IMG/VR virus record: IMGVR_UViG_3300010885_015144
Location: 1-38,240 of that record
Source of the DNA: a virus
Reading direction: 5' to 3' (one strand)
Length of the DNA: 38,240 bases
The notes below the pieces were generated by a model. It was not told the DNA's origin, did not search any database, and saw only the letters and a program-made list of their open reading frames with translations. Both the position numbers and the translations under genes were made by a program. Shown piece by piece: positions 30,708 through 37,920 of this stretch. Numbering within the stretch: the stretch's first letter is position 1; each line of letters begins with the position of its first letter.

Positions 30708-32066
30708 ATGTCGAACGGCACGCTTTATGTTGAAAAACTGAATGAAGCCTTTATTAAGATAACAGCTGATGATTTTGGTATAGAATCTGAATTGTATGAA
30801 TACTTCTCATTTTTTGTTCCTGGATATAAATTTATGCCACTTTTCCGTAACAAAATTTGGGATGGAAAAGCACGGTTATACGATATTCATAAAAAGCTGT
30901 TACAGACCGGTTTAATAGGTTATGTTGAAAAATTCGCAGATATTAATGAATACAAAATCGCATATAAAAATGATGTAAAAGAACAAAACAATTATCCACT
31001 TGAATTGGTAAACAATTTTTGTTCTGCATTAAAGCCACACGCAAGAAGCAAACCTATTGATTTTAGACATTACCAACTTGACGCGGTACATAAGGCGCTT
31101 AATCTTAATAGATGTATTCTTGTGTCACCAACATCATCTGGTAAGTCTTTAATGATTTACAGTTTAATTCGTTGGTATATTAACGCCGGTAAAAGATGTT
31201 TGATTATCGTTCCATCAACAACCTTAGTTGAGCAAATGTATTCTGATTTTCAAGATTACTCAAGCCATAATGGGTGGAGTGTAGATGCTAACTGTAACAA
31301 AATCTATTCAGGGTTTACTAGAGAATTTAAACATAACTGTGCTATTTCAACATGGCAAAGTTTGTACAAATTAAAGCCTAAAGACCTTGAAAATATAGAT
31401 GTTGTTATCGGAGATGAGTGTCATACATACGCGGCTAAATCAGCATCAACTTTGCTGAATAATATGCCAGATGTAAAATACAGATTTGGTACAACAGGAA
31501 CGCTTAATGGTAAAAATATATCAGAACTACAATTAACCGGCTTATTTGGTGAAGTTTATAAGGTAATAACAACAAAAGAGTTGATGGATAATAAAGAAGT
31601 CACTCCATTAAACATTAATTGCCTTATATTAAATCACCCTAAAGAATCTAAAGACTTATGTAAAAAAATAGAATACCAAAAAGAAATTAAGTTTTTGACG
31701 TTAGACAGTAAGCGAAACAAATTTATCTCAAATTTGACATTGTCTTTAGACGGCGTTACTTTGATTCTGTTTAACTATATATCACACGGAAAGGCAATAT
31801 TAGAGCTGTTAAAAGATAAAGGTTCTGACAGAACGATACATTATGTTTCTGGGGAGGTTGATACCTCTGAACGGAATGATATTCGTAATTTGCTGAATTC
31901 AACTAAGAAGTCTAGAAAGGTTTACTTTGGTGAGGCATATCTAGTGATTGCCGATAATGAAGATGTAGTATTAACCGGCGGCGCTATTATAAAGGGTAAA
32001 GATTTGACATTAGATAATGATATTGATAATTCTTGGATTAAATCTAAGAAACTACATAAGGAGTGA
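30708..32066 (+). CDS. uvsW: UvsW-like helicase, truncated in the second RecA domain
   Basis: A 452-residue protein whose first about 398 residues follow T4 UvsW (503 aa): N-terminal substrate-binding part (FFVPGYKFMPLFRNKIWDGKARLYD), Walker A SPTSSGKS (140-147), DECH box (236-239), motif III GTTGTL (261-266), and the beginning of domain 2 (TLILFNYISHGKAI, YVSGEVDTSERNDI). Then the sequence changes to KKSRKVYFGEAYLVIADNED... and ends with no motif V or VI (T4 has VASYGVFSTG and QTIGRVLRK there). Without the arginine-finger motif VI ATP hydrolysis is doubtful. T4 UvsW unwinds branched DNA at late stages. Start decided by GAGG at 30697. Confidence 0.8.
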   Translation: MSNGTLYVEKLNEAFIKITADDFGIESELYEYFSFFVPGYKFMPLFRNKIWDGKARLYDIHKKLLQTGLIGYVEKFADINEYKIAYKNDVKEQNNYPLELVNNFCSALKPHARSKPIDFRHYQLDAVHKALNLNRCILVSPTSSGKSLMIYSLIRWYINAGKRCLIIVPSTTLVEQMYSDFQDYSSHNGWSVDANCNKIYSGFTREFKHNCAISTWQSLYKLKPKDLENIDVVIGDECHTYAAKSASTLLNNMPDVKYRFGTTGTLNGKNISELQLTGLFGEVYKVITTKELMDNKEVTPLNINCLILNHPKESKDLCKKIEYQKEIKFLTLDSKRNKFISNLTLSLDGVTLILFNYISHGKAILELLKDKGSDRTIHYVSGEVDTSERNDIRNLLNSTKKSRKVYFGEAYLVIADNEDVVLTGGAIIKGKDLTLDNDIDNSWIKSKKLHKE

Positions 32067-32068
32067 AA

Positions 32069-32599
32069 ATGAACATCTGGCTTACTTCGGATTTGCACTT
32101 TGGGCATCACGGAATGTGTAAATTTTTAAATTATGATGGGAGTAAACTTAGACCATGGGATTCAATCGAAGAAATGGACGAAGTTTTAGTTGAGCGTTTC
32201 AACGAAAGGGTTAAACCAGAAGATAAATGTTACATTTTAGGTGATGTTGCTTTAAATTTAAGAGCGCTCCCTATGTTAGAACGGCTGAACTGTAAAGATT
32301 TGAGGTTGATTAAAGGGAATCATGATATTTTCAAATTGGACAAATATCTACCTTACTTTAAAGACATCAGGGCATATCATGTTATTGATAATATGTTGTT
32401 TGGTCATATTCCGGTCCACCCAGATTGTTTAGGGCGGTGGGGGTTTCAAATTCATGGACATTTACATAATGAAGTTGTACTTTTACCGGACGGAACTCCA
32501 GATAATAGGTATATGAACGTCAGTGTTGAAAGAACTGATTTTTACCCTATTTCGTTAGATGATATAATTGAAGAGAGAAAAAGACGTGGCATTCGCTAA
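32069..32599 (+). CDS. Metallophosphoesterase (calcineurin-like)
   Basis: A 176-residue protein, ATG 32069 five bases after AAGGAG. The five metal-binding motifs are complete: SDLHFGH (Asp8, His10), LGDVA (Asp59), KGNHD (Asn84, His85), GHIPVH and IHGHLHN (His129-His133). Such small phage enzymes hydrolyse phosphodiesters or phosphomonoesters; the substrate is not evident from sequence. It overlaps the helicase gene's downstream border by a few bases (SD lies in the helicase end) and is followed by a nucleotide-metabolism gene. Confidence 0.85.
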   Translation: MNIWLTSDLHFGHHGMCKFLNYDGSKLRPWDSIEEMDEVLVERFNERVKPEDKCYILGDVALNLRALPMLERLNCKDLRLIKGNHDIFKLDKYLPYFKDIRAYHVIDNMLFGHIPVHPDCLGRWGFQIHGHLHNEVVLLPDGTPDNRYMNVSVERTDFYPISLDDIIEERKRRGIR

Positions 32600-32930
32600 T
32601 TACAGTAATTCTAAAAATGAAACAGAAACAAAAGACCTATCCTCAGTTGGAAGAAAATTTGATACTGGAAAGGTTAAATACAGATTGTTAAGTCCATATT
32701 TCATAGAGGGTGTTGGTTCTATACTAACAAGCGGCGCTGAAAAGTACGATGAAGATAATTGGTTAATCGTACCAGATGCTAGAAAACGTTATACTGATGC
32801 GTTATTACGACATGTGTACGATTACCTTAAAGGTGATAAAAATGATGACGAAACAGGCAAATCCCATTTACTCCACGCCGCATGTAATTTAATGTTTTTG
32901 TATGAGTTTGATGAACGGGGTATTGAATGA
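32586..32930 (+). CDS. dATP/dGTP diphosphohydrolase N-terminal-like protein (DUF5664 type)
   Basis: A 114-residue protein with probable GTG start at 32586 (no in-frame ATG nearby; TTG 32568 is another option), overlapping the phosphoesterase end by 14 bp. The lines GRKFDTGKVKYRLLSPYFIEGVGSILTSGAEKYDEDNW, RYTDALLRHVYDYLKGDKNDDETGKSHLLHAACNLMFLYEFD match the DUF5664/dGTP_diPhyd_N family, all-helical MazG-like proteins. Likely acts on deoxynucleotides or as a nucleotide-binding regulator. Confidence 0.75.
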   Translation: MAFANYSNSKNETETKDLSSVGRKFDTGKVKYRLLSPYFIEGVGSILTSGAEKYDEDNWLIVPDARKRYTDALLRHVYDYLKGDKNDDETGKSHLLHAACNLMFLYEFDERGIE

Positions 32931-33127
32931 AATCCTCAGTAAGATATACCGGTAAAAACTTCAAAGCTTTATCAGATTTAATTCACGACCACTGTAAACA
33001 TGGGTCTATGGTTTACCGTAGAGGTGACGATGTTTTGATTGACGATATGATTATTCCTGTTGGATACTGTTTACATGTTGAAACGTCAGAACAAAGTGAA
33101 CGGGTTTATATTAGCGCAGATTATTAA
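32927..33127 (+). CDS. Small protein, unknown (66 aa)
   Basis: ATG overlaps the previous stop (ATGA). The product is basic with an N-terminal helix KNFKALSDLIHDHCKHGS and strands MVYRRGDDVLIDDMIIPVGYCLHVET. No family recognised. Supported by coupling to the upstream gene and by the promoter that follows directly after its stop. Confidence 0.5.
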   Translation: MKSSVRYTGKNFKALSDLIHDHCKHGSMVYRRGDDVLIDDMIIPVGYCLHVETSEQSERVYISADY

Positions 33128-33134
33128 AAAAAGC

Positions 33135-33162
33135 TTTACTTTTTATAAAAACAGAGTATAAT
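33135..33162 (+). promoter_or_regulatory. Early promoter upstream of the 33207 gene
   Basis: TTTACT 33135-33140 (in AAGCTTTACTTTT), 16-bp spacer, TATAAT 33157-33162; the same design as the promoters at 27293 and 29056. Confidence 0.75.
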
Positions 33163-33206
33163 TGCTATTGTAGTTTAAATTTATTATTAATTTTTGAGGT
33201 GATACC

Positions 33207-33380
33207 ATGATTAGCGAGAAAGACGAATTGTTTTCGATTATTACTCCAATGCGTAAATCAAGAGAGCATTTGAACCGTAAAGTTAGGATTGACATAAAAC
33301 GCGATAAATTCTATACATATAGAAAAATCCATTACGGCGATAGAATCCGTGTTGTTAACACTAATCCAATGGGGAGATAA
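33207..33380 (+). CDS. Small basic protein, unknown (57 aa)
   Basis: ATG 33207 with TGAGGTG about ten bases upstream, TAA at 33378-33380. It reads MISEKDELFSIITPMRKS and then a strongly basic part with RKVRIDIKRDKFYTYRKIHYGD and ends NPMGR. It is the first gene behind an early promoter and is followed by the next gene one base later, which supports translation. No family recognised. Confidence 0.5.
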   Translation: MISEKDELFSIITPMRKSREHLNRKVRIDIKRDKFYTYRKIHYGDRIRVVNTNPMGR

Positions 33381-33381
33381 T

Positions 33382-33609
33382 ATGAGCCTTATTACGCTTT
33401 CTGTTATAAATAACAACAAAAACCTTACGCTAGAAGCTATTCGTCAACCCTATAAAATTGTTTTACGTGTTGAGGGTGATGTTTCTGATAACTTAGAAGG
33501 TATCGTTTACGACGACCTGTTTGAAGTTAATGCTGAAGATGATGCTACATACGAAAAAGCGATTGAGTTTTTAACCCGCAACAAACTGGACTTCAAGGTG
33601 AAATTTTGA
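33382..33609 (+). CDS. Small acidic protein, unknown (75 aa)
   Basis: ATG 33382 with GGGGAG six bases upstream. The product has beta strands (SLITLSVINNNKNLTLEAI, KIVLRVEGDVSDN) and an acidic helix (EVNAEDDATYEKAIEFLTRN). An in-frame extension to 33349 overlaps the preceding gene and is not preferred. No family recognised. Confidence 0.5.
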   Translation: MSLITLSVINNNKNLTLEAIRQPYKIVLRVEGDVSDNLEGIVYDDLFEVNAEDDATYEKAIEFLTRNKLDFKVKF

Positions 33610-33794
33610 AAACATTTATATTATTGATTACAACTATGACTCATATAGACGGCGGCTATGACTTAAAAATTACGTCAACTGAATTAAATAACGCATTAAC
33701 ATGTGAAAACGCCTTAAAAATTGAAAAGACTATTCTTGCTAGCATGTTCAGCGATATTTCAGGTTCGTATACATTACAGTGTATTCAAAAGTGA
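33606..33794 (+). CDS. Small protein, possible TTG start (62 aa)
   Basis: The reading frame starts at TTG 33606, overlapping the previous stop (TTGA) with AAGGTG about eight bases upstream; an internal ATG at 33636 would give 52 residues. The product starts with a short hydrophobic segment (MKTFILLITTM) and has two Cys residues (LTCENALKI, LQCIQK). It may be exported or a Cys-containing small protein. No family recognised. Confidence 0.4.
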   Translation: MKTFILLITTMTHIDGGYDLKITSTELNNALTCENALKIEKTILASMFSDISGSYTLQCIQK

Positions 33795-33855
33795 ATTTTA
33801 CTTTTGACGCAAAATCATTTACTATATATTTTTATTTACATTATTAAGGAACATT

Positions 33856-34515
33856 ATGAAATTGTCAAAAGAAACCCAAGCAATTCTAAAAAACTTTGCG
33901 TCTATTAATCCTAATGTGATGCTAAAACCTGGAAACAAACTTTCTACGGTTTCAGTACAAAAAAACATTATGGCTGATAGTGCTATTGCTGAATCATTTG
34001 ATACCACTTTTGGCATCTACGATATTTCAGAATTCTTGGGTGCTGTTTCTTTGTTTAACGATCCTGAGTTGACATTTAACGATAAATATGTCACTATTGC
34101 TGAGGGCAATAACTCCATTAAATATTACTCAGCGGCTGAAAACGTTTTAACCGTACCGACTAAAGAAATTAAATTTCCTGATGCAGATATTGAGTTTGAG
34201 TTAACCGACAGTATGCTTGATATGATTAATCGTACAGCATCGGTATTGAAAGCGCAAGACTTAGCCTTAATTGGCGATGGCAATAAGATTGTTATCCGAG
34301 TCGGCGATAAAAAGGTTGATTCGTCTAACGTGTATGAAGTTGAAGTTGGTTCCACTTCTACCACATTTAAAGTTTACCTAAAAATTGGTTTGTTAAAATT
34401 AGTACACGGCGATTATACCGTATCTATCTCGACTAAAAAGATTTCAAGATTTAAACATAAAACCAAAGATACCGTGTATTTCCTTGCCGTTGAGTCAGAT
34501 TCTTCATTCGAGTAA
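33856..34515 (+). CDS. 45: Sliding clamp gp45
   Basis: A 219-residue protein of the T4 gp45 family (228 aa): MKLSKETQAILKNFASINPNVMLKPGN, TTFGIYDISEFLGAVSLFND, IKYYSAAENVLTVP, then DSMLDMINRTASVLKAQDLALIGDGNKIVIRV and an ending VYFLAVESDSSFE. The trimeric clamp holds the DNA polymerase on the template and, in T4, also activates late promoters together with gp33/gp55. SD TTAAGGA lies ten bases before ATG. It heads the cluster 45-44-62-regA as in T4. Confidence 0.92.
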   Translation: MKLSKETQAILKNFASINPNVMLKPGNKLSTVSVQKNIMADSAIAESFDTTFGIYDISEFLGAVSLFNDPELTFNDKYVTIAEGNNSIKYYSAAENVLTVPTKEIKFPDADIEFELTDSMLDMINRTASVLKAQDLALIGDGNKIVIRVGDKKVDSSNVYEVEVGSTSTTFKVYLKIGLLKLVHGDYTVSISTKKISRFKHKTKDTVYFLAVESDSSFE

Positions 34516-34525
34516 GATAGCCGGC

Positions 34526-34560
34526 TTGAAGCTGAGCCGATAATCAGCTTCAATTGTTTA
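34526..34560 (+). terminator. Hairpin between gp45 and gp44, weak terminator or attenuator
   Basis: A 10-bp perfect stem TTGAAGCTGA (34526-34535) / TCAGCTTCAA (34544-34553) with an 8-base loop, followed by TTGTTTATT. The T run is interrupted, so partial termination is more likely; it could lower gp44 relative to gp45. Confidence 0.6.
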
Positions 34561-34585
34561 TTATGATATTATTGAGGATACACTT

Positions 34586-35536
34586 ATGAGTTTGATAGCA
34601 AAACCAGAAGAATTTTTGTACGTTGAAAAATACCGTCCATCTAAAATTGAGGATTGTATTTTACCTGAACGAATGAAACAAACATTAAAAGATATCGTAA
34701 AACAAGGCGAGATTCCTAATATGTTATTTTCAGGCGGCGCGGGTACTGGTAAAACTACAGCAGCATTTGCGCTTTGTAATGAATTAGATGCTGACGTTTT
34801 ATTCATTAACGCATCTATGGAGTCTGGTATTGATGTTCTTAGAAGTAAAATCCAATCATTTGCTTCTACTGTATCATTTGGCGGTGGCACTAAAGTTGTT
34901 ATTCTTGATGAAGCTGACGGCTTAAACGCTAATTCTTTTCAGCCAGCATTGCGTGGTTTTATTGAAACTTTCAGTGCTAATTGTAGATTTATTCTTACTT
35001 GTAATTTTCCTCAAAAGTTGATTGCACCTATTCATTCAAGATGTACGGCTTTGAACTTCACTATTGAAAAAAGTGAGAAACAAGAGTTAGCGGCTAAATT
35101 CTTTAAAAGAGCATGTGCTATTCTTGTTGAAGAAAAAGTTGAATACGACCCAAAGGTGGTAGCTGAGGTTATTACTAAATTCTTCCCAGACTACCGTAGA
35201 GTTCTTAATGAATTACAGCGTTATTCTGTATCAGGTAAAATTGATTCTGGTATATTGTCTAACTTTAGTGATGATTCTTATAAAGCATTAATCGGCTATA
35301 TAAAAGAAAAAAACTTTACTGAAGTTAGAAAATGGGTAGGTATGAATGATGTTGATTGCGTAGAGTTATTCAGACATTTTTATGATTATTCATCGACTTT
35401 GGTTGAGCCTAATTCTGTTCCTCAGTTGATTTTAATTATGGCAGACTATTCATATAAATCTGCTTTTGTTGCCGATCAAGAGTTAAATATTATGGCGGCG
35501 CTTACTGAAATTATGTCCAGTGTAAATTTCAAATGA
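34586..35536 (+). CDS. 44: Clamp loader large subunit gp44
   Basis: A 316-residue AAA+ ATPase (T4 gp44: 319). Walker A GGAGTGKT (50-57), Walker B ILDEAD (106-111) and the SRC motif with arginine finger (151-153) are present, together with EKYRPSKIEDCILPE at the start and FPDYRRVLNELQRYS (sensor 2 region). With gp62 it opens and loads the gp45 clamp. The leader TTGAGGATACACTTATG resembles that of gp62 (GGGATACACTATG), a possible shared RegA target. Its stop overlaps the next small gene (ATGA). Confidence 0.95.
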   Translation: MSLIAKPEEFLYVEKYRPSKIEDCILPERMKQTLKDIVKQGEIPNMLFSGGAGTGKTTAAFALCNELDADVLFINASMESGIDVLRSKIQSFASTVSFGGGTKVVILDEADGLNANSFQPALRGFIETFSANCRFILTCNFPQKLIAPIHSRCTALNFTIEKSEKQELAAKFFKRACAILVEEKVEYDPKVVAEVITKFFPDYRRVLNELQRYSVSGKIDSGILSNFSDDSYKALIGYIKEKNFTEVRKWVGMNDVDCVELFRHFYDYSSTLVEPNSVPQLILIMADYSYKSAFVADQELNIMAALTEIMSSVNFK

Positions 35537-35652
35537 ATACATTAGCTGTAATTATTAGCTGTATCATAAACGTTTTAACCGGTATATGGTACACAGCTGA
35601 ACAAATAATTAAATTTATTTTCCATCCTTTTGAGACATTACATAAATTATGA
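35533..35652 (+). CDS. Tiny hydrophobic peptide (39 aa)
   Basis: ATG 35533 overlaps the gp44 stop (ATGA) and its own stop overlaps the next start (ATGA at 35649). It reads MNTLAVIISCIINVLTGIWYT followed by AEQIIKFIFHPFETLHKL: a transmembrane helix plus an amphipathic helix. The double coupling argues that it is translated. Function unknown. Confidence 0.5.
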   Translation: MNTLAVIISCIINVLTGIWYTAEQIIKFIFHPFETLHKL

Positions 35653-35900
35653 TTCAATTAATCTCTACTGTTTGTTTAATGGCGGCTTCTTTTTTTCTAG
35701 GTATGTTATACGGGCGCACTCTTAAGTTTGATGGTGCGAAATCTATTTACGTTAAAATAGAAAAACATGACGACCTATTTTTCGCCTATGAAAATAAGAC
35801 TTCAAAGTATCTGGGTAAAAGCGATGATTATAACACTTTAATTCAGTATTTGAAAGATTCGTTTCCAGATTACATTATCTATATTATTGACCAAGAATAA
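35649..35900 (+). CDS. Small protein with N-terminal membrane anchor (83 aa)
   Basis: The first about 21 residues are hydrophobic (MIQLISTVCLMAASFFLGMLYG), then a cytosol- or periplasm-facing soluble part with SIYVKIEKHDDLFFAYENKTSKYLGKSDDYNTLIQYLKD. The soluble part resembles small domains with the FAY-N-x-KxFL pattern found in phage membrane proteins. Coupled to the peptide gene before it. Function unknown. Confidence 0.5.
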   Translation: MIQLISTVCLMAASFFLGMLYGRTLKFDGAKSIYVKIEKHDDLFFAYENKTSKYLGKSDDYNTLIQYLKDSFPDYIIYIIDQE

Positions 35901-35905
35901 AAACT

Positions 35906-35913
35906 TATAAATA
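35906..35913 (+). promoter_or_regulatory. T4-type late promoter box TATAAATA before gp62
   Basis: An exact TATAAATA stands 35 bases before the gp62 ATG. The first seven bases can pair with ATTTATA at about 35926-35932, so a small stem is possible. Confidence 0.45.
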
Positions 35914-35947
35914 ATAATGATGTCACATTTATATTATGGGATACACT

Positions 35948-36346
35948 ATGGCAAAATTGTTTGATTACTTAACAGCTATAAACTTCACGAAAGAAAATTT
36001 ACTTGTTGATGAACAATCTGTTAAAGAATATACACCTTTTATCATTAACAGGGGTTTATCTTATTATGTCGACACGGTGTTACAGGCTAACGAAATGAAC
36101 CGTTATCCTAATCTACCAAAAGATATGGCAAATGATTTTTTACTGGCGTCTATTAAAAAGAAAAAACGATTTTCTAAATGGGTCAAGAAAGCCGATAGTT
36201 CAGATGATTTGAATTTGGTGTGCGATTATTTTAATTACAGCAAAGAAAAAGGAGCGTTGGCTCTTACCTTATTAACTGAAAGTCAAATTGATACTGTCAG
36301 AGAACAAATGGGTACGGGTGGGAAACAAAAACATGGAAAAGTATGA
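35948..36346 (+). CDS. 62: Clamp loader small subunit gp62
   Basis: A 132-residue protein from ATG 35948 (an earlier in-frame ATG at 35936 would add four residues; the leader GGGATACACT before 35948 matches that of gp44). Lines PFIINRGLSYYVDTVLQANEMNRYPNLPKDMANDFLLASIKKKKRFSKWVKK and CDYFNYSKEKGALALTLLTESQIDTVREQM correspond to the short gp62 type of cyanophage-like T4 phages; T4's own is 187 residues. It is the non-ATPase subunit that completes the gp44 tetramer. regA begins inside its 3' end. Confidence 0.85.
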   Translation: MAKLFDYLTAINFTKENLLVDEQSVKEYTPFIINRGLSYYVDTVLQANEMNRYPNLPKDMANDFLLASIKKKKRFSKWVKKADSSDDLNLVCDYFNYSKEKGALALTLLTESQIDTVREQMGTGGKQKHGKV

Positions 36347-36722
36347 TTTATTAGAAATCACATTAAAACAGCCTGATGATTTTTTAAAGGTTCGTGAAAC
36401 ATTAAGCCGTATCGGTATTGCTTCTAAACAAGAAAAGAAACTTTACCAGACTGCTCATATATTACATAAACAGGGTAAATATTATCTGGTGCATTTTAAA
36501 CAATTGTTTGAACTTGATAATAAGCCTACCTCTATATCAGATGATGATATTAAACGCAGGAACACAATTGCCAAATTATTGAACGATTGGGGTTTACTAG
36601 AAATTGTCAATAAAGTTGACCTTGAAACTTGCTCACTAAATACCATAAAGATTCTTTCTTTTCAAGAGAAATCTGACTGGGAACTATGCCCAAAATACAA
36701 TTTGGGAAACAACAAATCTTAA
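36333..36722 (+). CDS. regA: RegA translational repressor
   Basis: A 129-residue protein from ATG 36333 (T4: 122), overlapping gp62 by 14 bp. It follows RegA from end to end: LLEITLKQPDDFLKVRETLSRIGIASKQEKKLYQTAHILHKQGKYYLVHFKQLF, DDIKRRNTIAKLLNDWGLLEIV and the C-terminal ILSFQEKSDWELCPKYNLGN. RegA binds initiation sites of early mRNAs including genes 44 and 45 and lowers their translation. Its location just after 62 is the same as in T4. Confidence 0.92.
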   Translation: MEKYDLLEITLKQPDDFLKVRETLSRIGIASKQEKKLYQTAHILHKQGKYYLVHFKQLFELDNKPTSISDDDIKRRNTIAKLLNDWGLLEIVNKVDLETCSLNTIKILSFQEKSDWELCPKYNLGNNKS

Positions 36723-36739
36723 CCTTTTGGAATGACTAT

Positions 36740-36922
36740 ATGCTGATTACATTAGAATTACCTGTTGAAGAAGTGAATTTTATCCTTGAAATGCTTTCTG
36801 AAGAACCTTATCGTGATGTTAGTGAAATTATCACTAAAATTCAAAATCAGGGTCGTCCTCAAGTAGAAGCCGCAGAATTAGCGGCGGCTCAAGAAGAACA
36901 AGCTGAAGCAACTGAAGAATAA
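36740..36922 (+). CDS. Small acidic phage protein, unknown (60 aa)
   Basis: ATG 36740 with TGGA upstream; an in-frame ATG at 36686 lies within regA. It reads MLITLELPVEEVNFILEMLSEEPYRDVSEIITKIQNQG and then an Ala/Glu/Gln-rich tail. The first 40 residues are a pattern I know from many phages as a small protein of unknown function, probably a helical dimer. Confidence 0.6.
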   Translation: MLITLELPVEEVNFILEMLSEEPYRDVSEIITKIQNQGRPQVEAAELAAAQEEQAEATEE

Positions 36923-36944
36923 ATAAAATGGAATATATATTACA

Positions 36945-37298
36945 ATGAATAAAATGCCACAGCTAATTGCTTTATTGTTTGATGCTAGAAATAAAGCACA
37001 TATCGCACATTTACAAACAACAAGTTTTTCTCAGCACAAGGCGCTGGAGGAGTTCTATAATGCAGTTATTGACATTGCGGATTCGCTTGCGGAAAATCAT
37101 CAAGGGAGAAATGGGATTATTAATGATTATCCTGTTGTTAATAACCCTAGTGATGCAGTCCAATTGGTTTCTACCTTACGTTCTTGGGTAGATGCTAATC
37201 GTGCTGATTGTGGTTCTGAAACTGAAATTCAGAACATTATAGATACTTTACAATCTTTGAACAACGAAACTTTGTATAAGCTAAACAATTTGAGATAA
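36945..37298 (+). CDS. Helical protein of the DUF5856 type
   Basis: A 117-residue protein that starts MNKMPQLIALLFDARNKAHIAHLQTTSFSQHKALEEFYNAVIDIADSLAENHQGRNGI. The spacing of His and Glu in AHIAHLQT...HKALEEFY and in DxxDSLAE resembles ferritin-like or Dps-like four-helix bundles, which phages of T4 type often encode (DUF5856). Whether metal is bound is not known. No strong SD is visible; start taken as first ATG. Confidence 0.65.
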   Translation: MNKMPQLIALLFDARNKAHIAHLQTTSFSQHKALEEFYNAVIDIADSLAENHQGRNGIINDYPVVNNPSDAVQLVSTLRSWVDANRADCGSETEIQNIIDTLQSLNNETLYKLNNLR

Positions 37299-37302
37299 CA
37301 TC

Positions 37303-37548
37303 ATGAATATTTTTTCTAAAATCGGTCACGCTGTTAAACATGAAGCTGAGGCAGTTGGTAATGGCGTGGTTGATATTGCTACCGGTGTAGCGGCTAAAAC
37401 TGCTTATGATGCTATTGTATCAACTGGTACAGCCGCTGTAGAAGGAACTGTTGCCGCCGCTGGTACTGTAGCTGAAGTTGCTGGTAGCGCGGAAACTATC
37501 GCGGTTTTGACAGAAGTGGGTGAAGTAGCGGCGATTGCTGCTCTTTAA
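37303..37548 (+). CDS. Ala/Val-rich small protein, unknown (81 aa)
   Basis: After a short basic lead (MNIFSKIGHAVKHEAEAVG) the sequence is almost only Ala, Val, Gly, Thr and Glu (DIATGVAAKTAYDAIVSTGTAAVEGTVAAAGTVAEVAGSAETIAVL). It forms one or two long amphipathic helices that could lie on or enter a membrane. Such proteins are frequent in phages and their role is unknown. Last gene before the RNA region. Confidence 0.5.
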   Translation: MNIFSKIGHAVKHEAEAVGNGVVDIATGVAAKTAYDAIVSTGTAAVEGTVAAAGTVAEVAGSAETIAVLTEVGEVAAIAAL

Positions 37549-37555
37549 ATAAAAC

Positions 37556-37584
37556 TTTACTTTATTGTGTAAATAAATTATAAT
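37556..37584 (+). promoter_or_regulatory. Early promoter of the RNA region
   Basis: TTTACT 37556-37561, 17-bp spacer, TATAAT 37579-37584, followed by a gene-free region and the tRNA genes. Transcription should start near 37591. Confidence 0.75.
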
Positions 37585-37590
37585 ATACCT

Positions 37591-37920
37591 GTAGTTTGAG
37601 TTAAAGAGTTTTGGTAGCCTATTCGGTTTGGATCGGGGTTACTATCAAAATTGGAAGCACTACCAATTAAAAGTGGCAAATGTATGTTCTGCGGAAAGCC
37701 TTAAAGCACAAAAAAGAACTGACAGTTTGGAAAGACAAACATTATGAAGCATAAGTATTACATTCTAGTCGGGTTTGTGGTCATACTAGGCAGCACATGT
37801 AACTCCGTTAAATACTTATGACTTGATAGTTAATGCGTAGGTTGATACGCAAGAGAATAGGTTGACTGCCCAATAGAACAGTAATGCCGGAGGTTCAGTA
37901 CCGGTGACTATCTAAAAAAT
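37591..37920 (+). ncRNA. Candidate structured RNA between promoter and tRNA genes
   Basis: About 330 nt without a gene. Stems I can draw: 37609-37617 / 37642-37650 (9 bp, one G-U), 37649-37654 / 37663-37668 (AATTGG/CCAATT), 37725-37729 / 37736-37740 (GTTTG/CAAAC), 37750-37759 / 37811-37820 (10 bp perfect, CATAAGTATT) enclosing 37760-37763 / 37797-37800 and CTAGT/ACTAG (37765-37769 / 37785-37789), and GATAGT / ACTATC (37825-37830 / 37907-37912) enclosing three hairpins: TGCGTA/TACGCA, ACTG/CAGT and CCGG/CCGG (37887-37890 / 37901-37904). Its class is unknown; large phage RNAs such as GOLLD and ROOL are also found near tRNAs but are longer. The ends are approximate. Confidence 0.55.

Noticed and set aside
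33797-33830. Early promoter before gp45
   Set aside because: A TTTACT is present but the distance to TATATA is about 20 bp, and an alternative TTGACG-N15-TATATT has an imperfect -10; too weak to list as a feature.
37825-37912. Cloverleaf-like fold resembling a tRNA in the RNA region
   Set aside because: A 6-bp closing stem and three hairpins are present, but there is no 7-base T loop TTCRANN with a proper stem and no 7-base anticodon loop, so I do not call a tRNA; it is treated as part of the candidate ncRNA.
37591-37920. tmRNA or group I intron in the gene-free region
   Set aside because: No tmRNA-type tRNA-Ala-like ends or tag reading frame, and no recognisable P7/P3 core or split exon around it.
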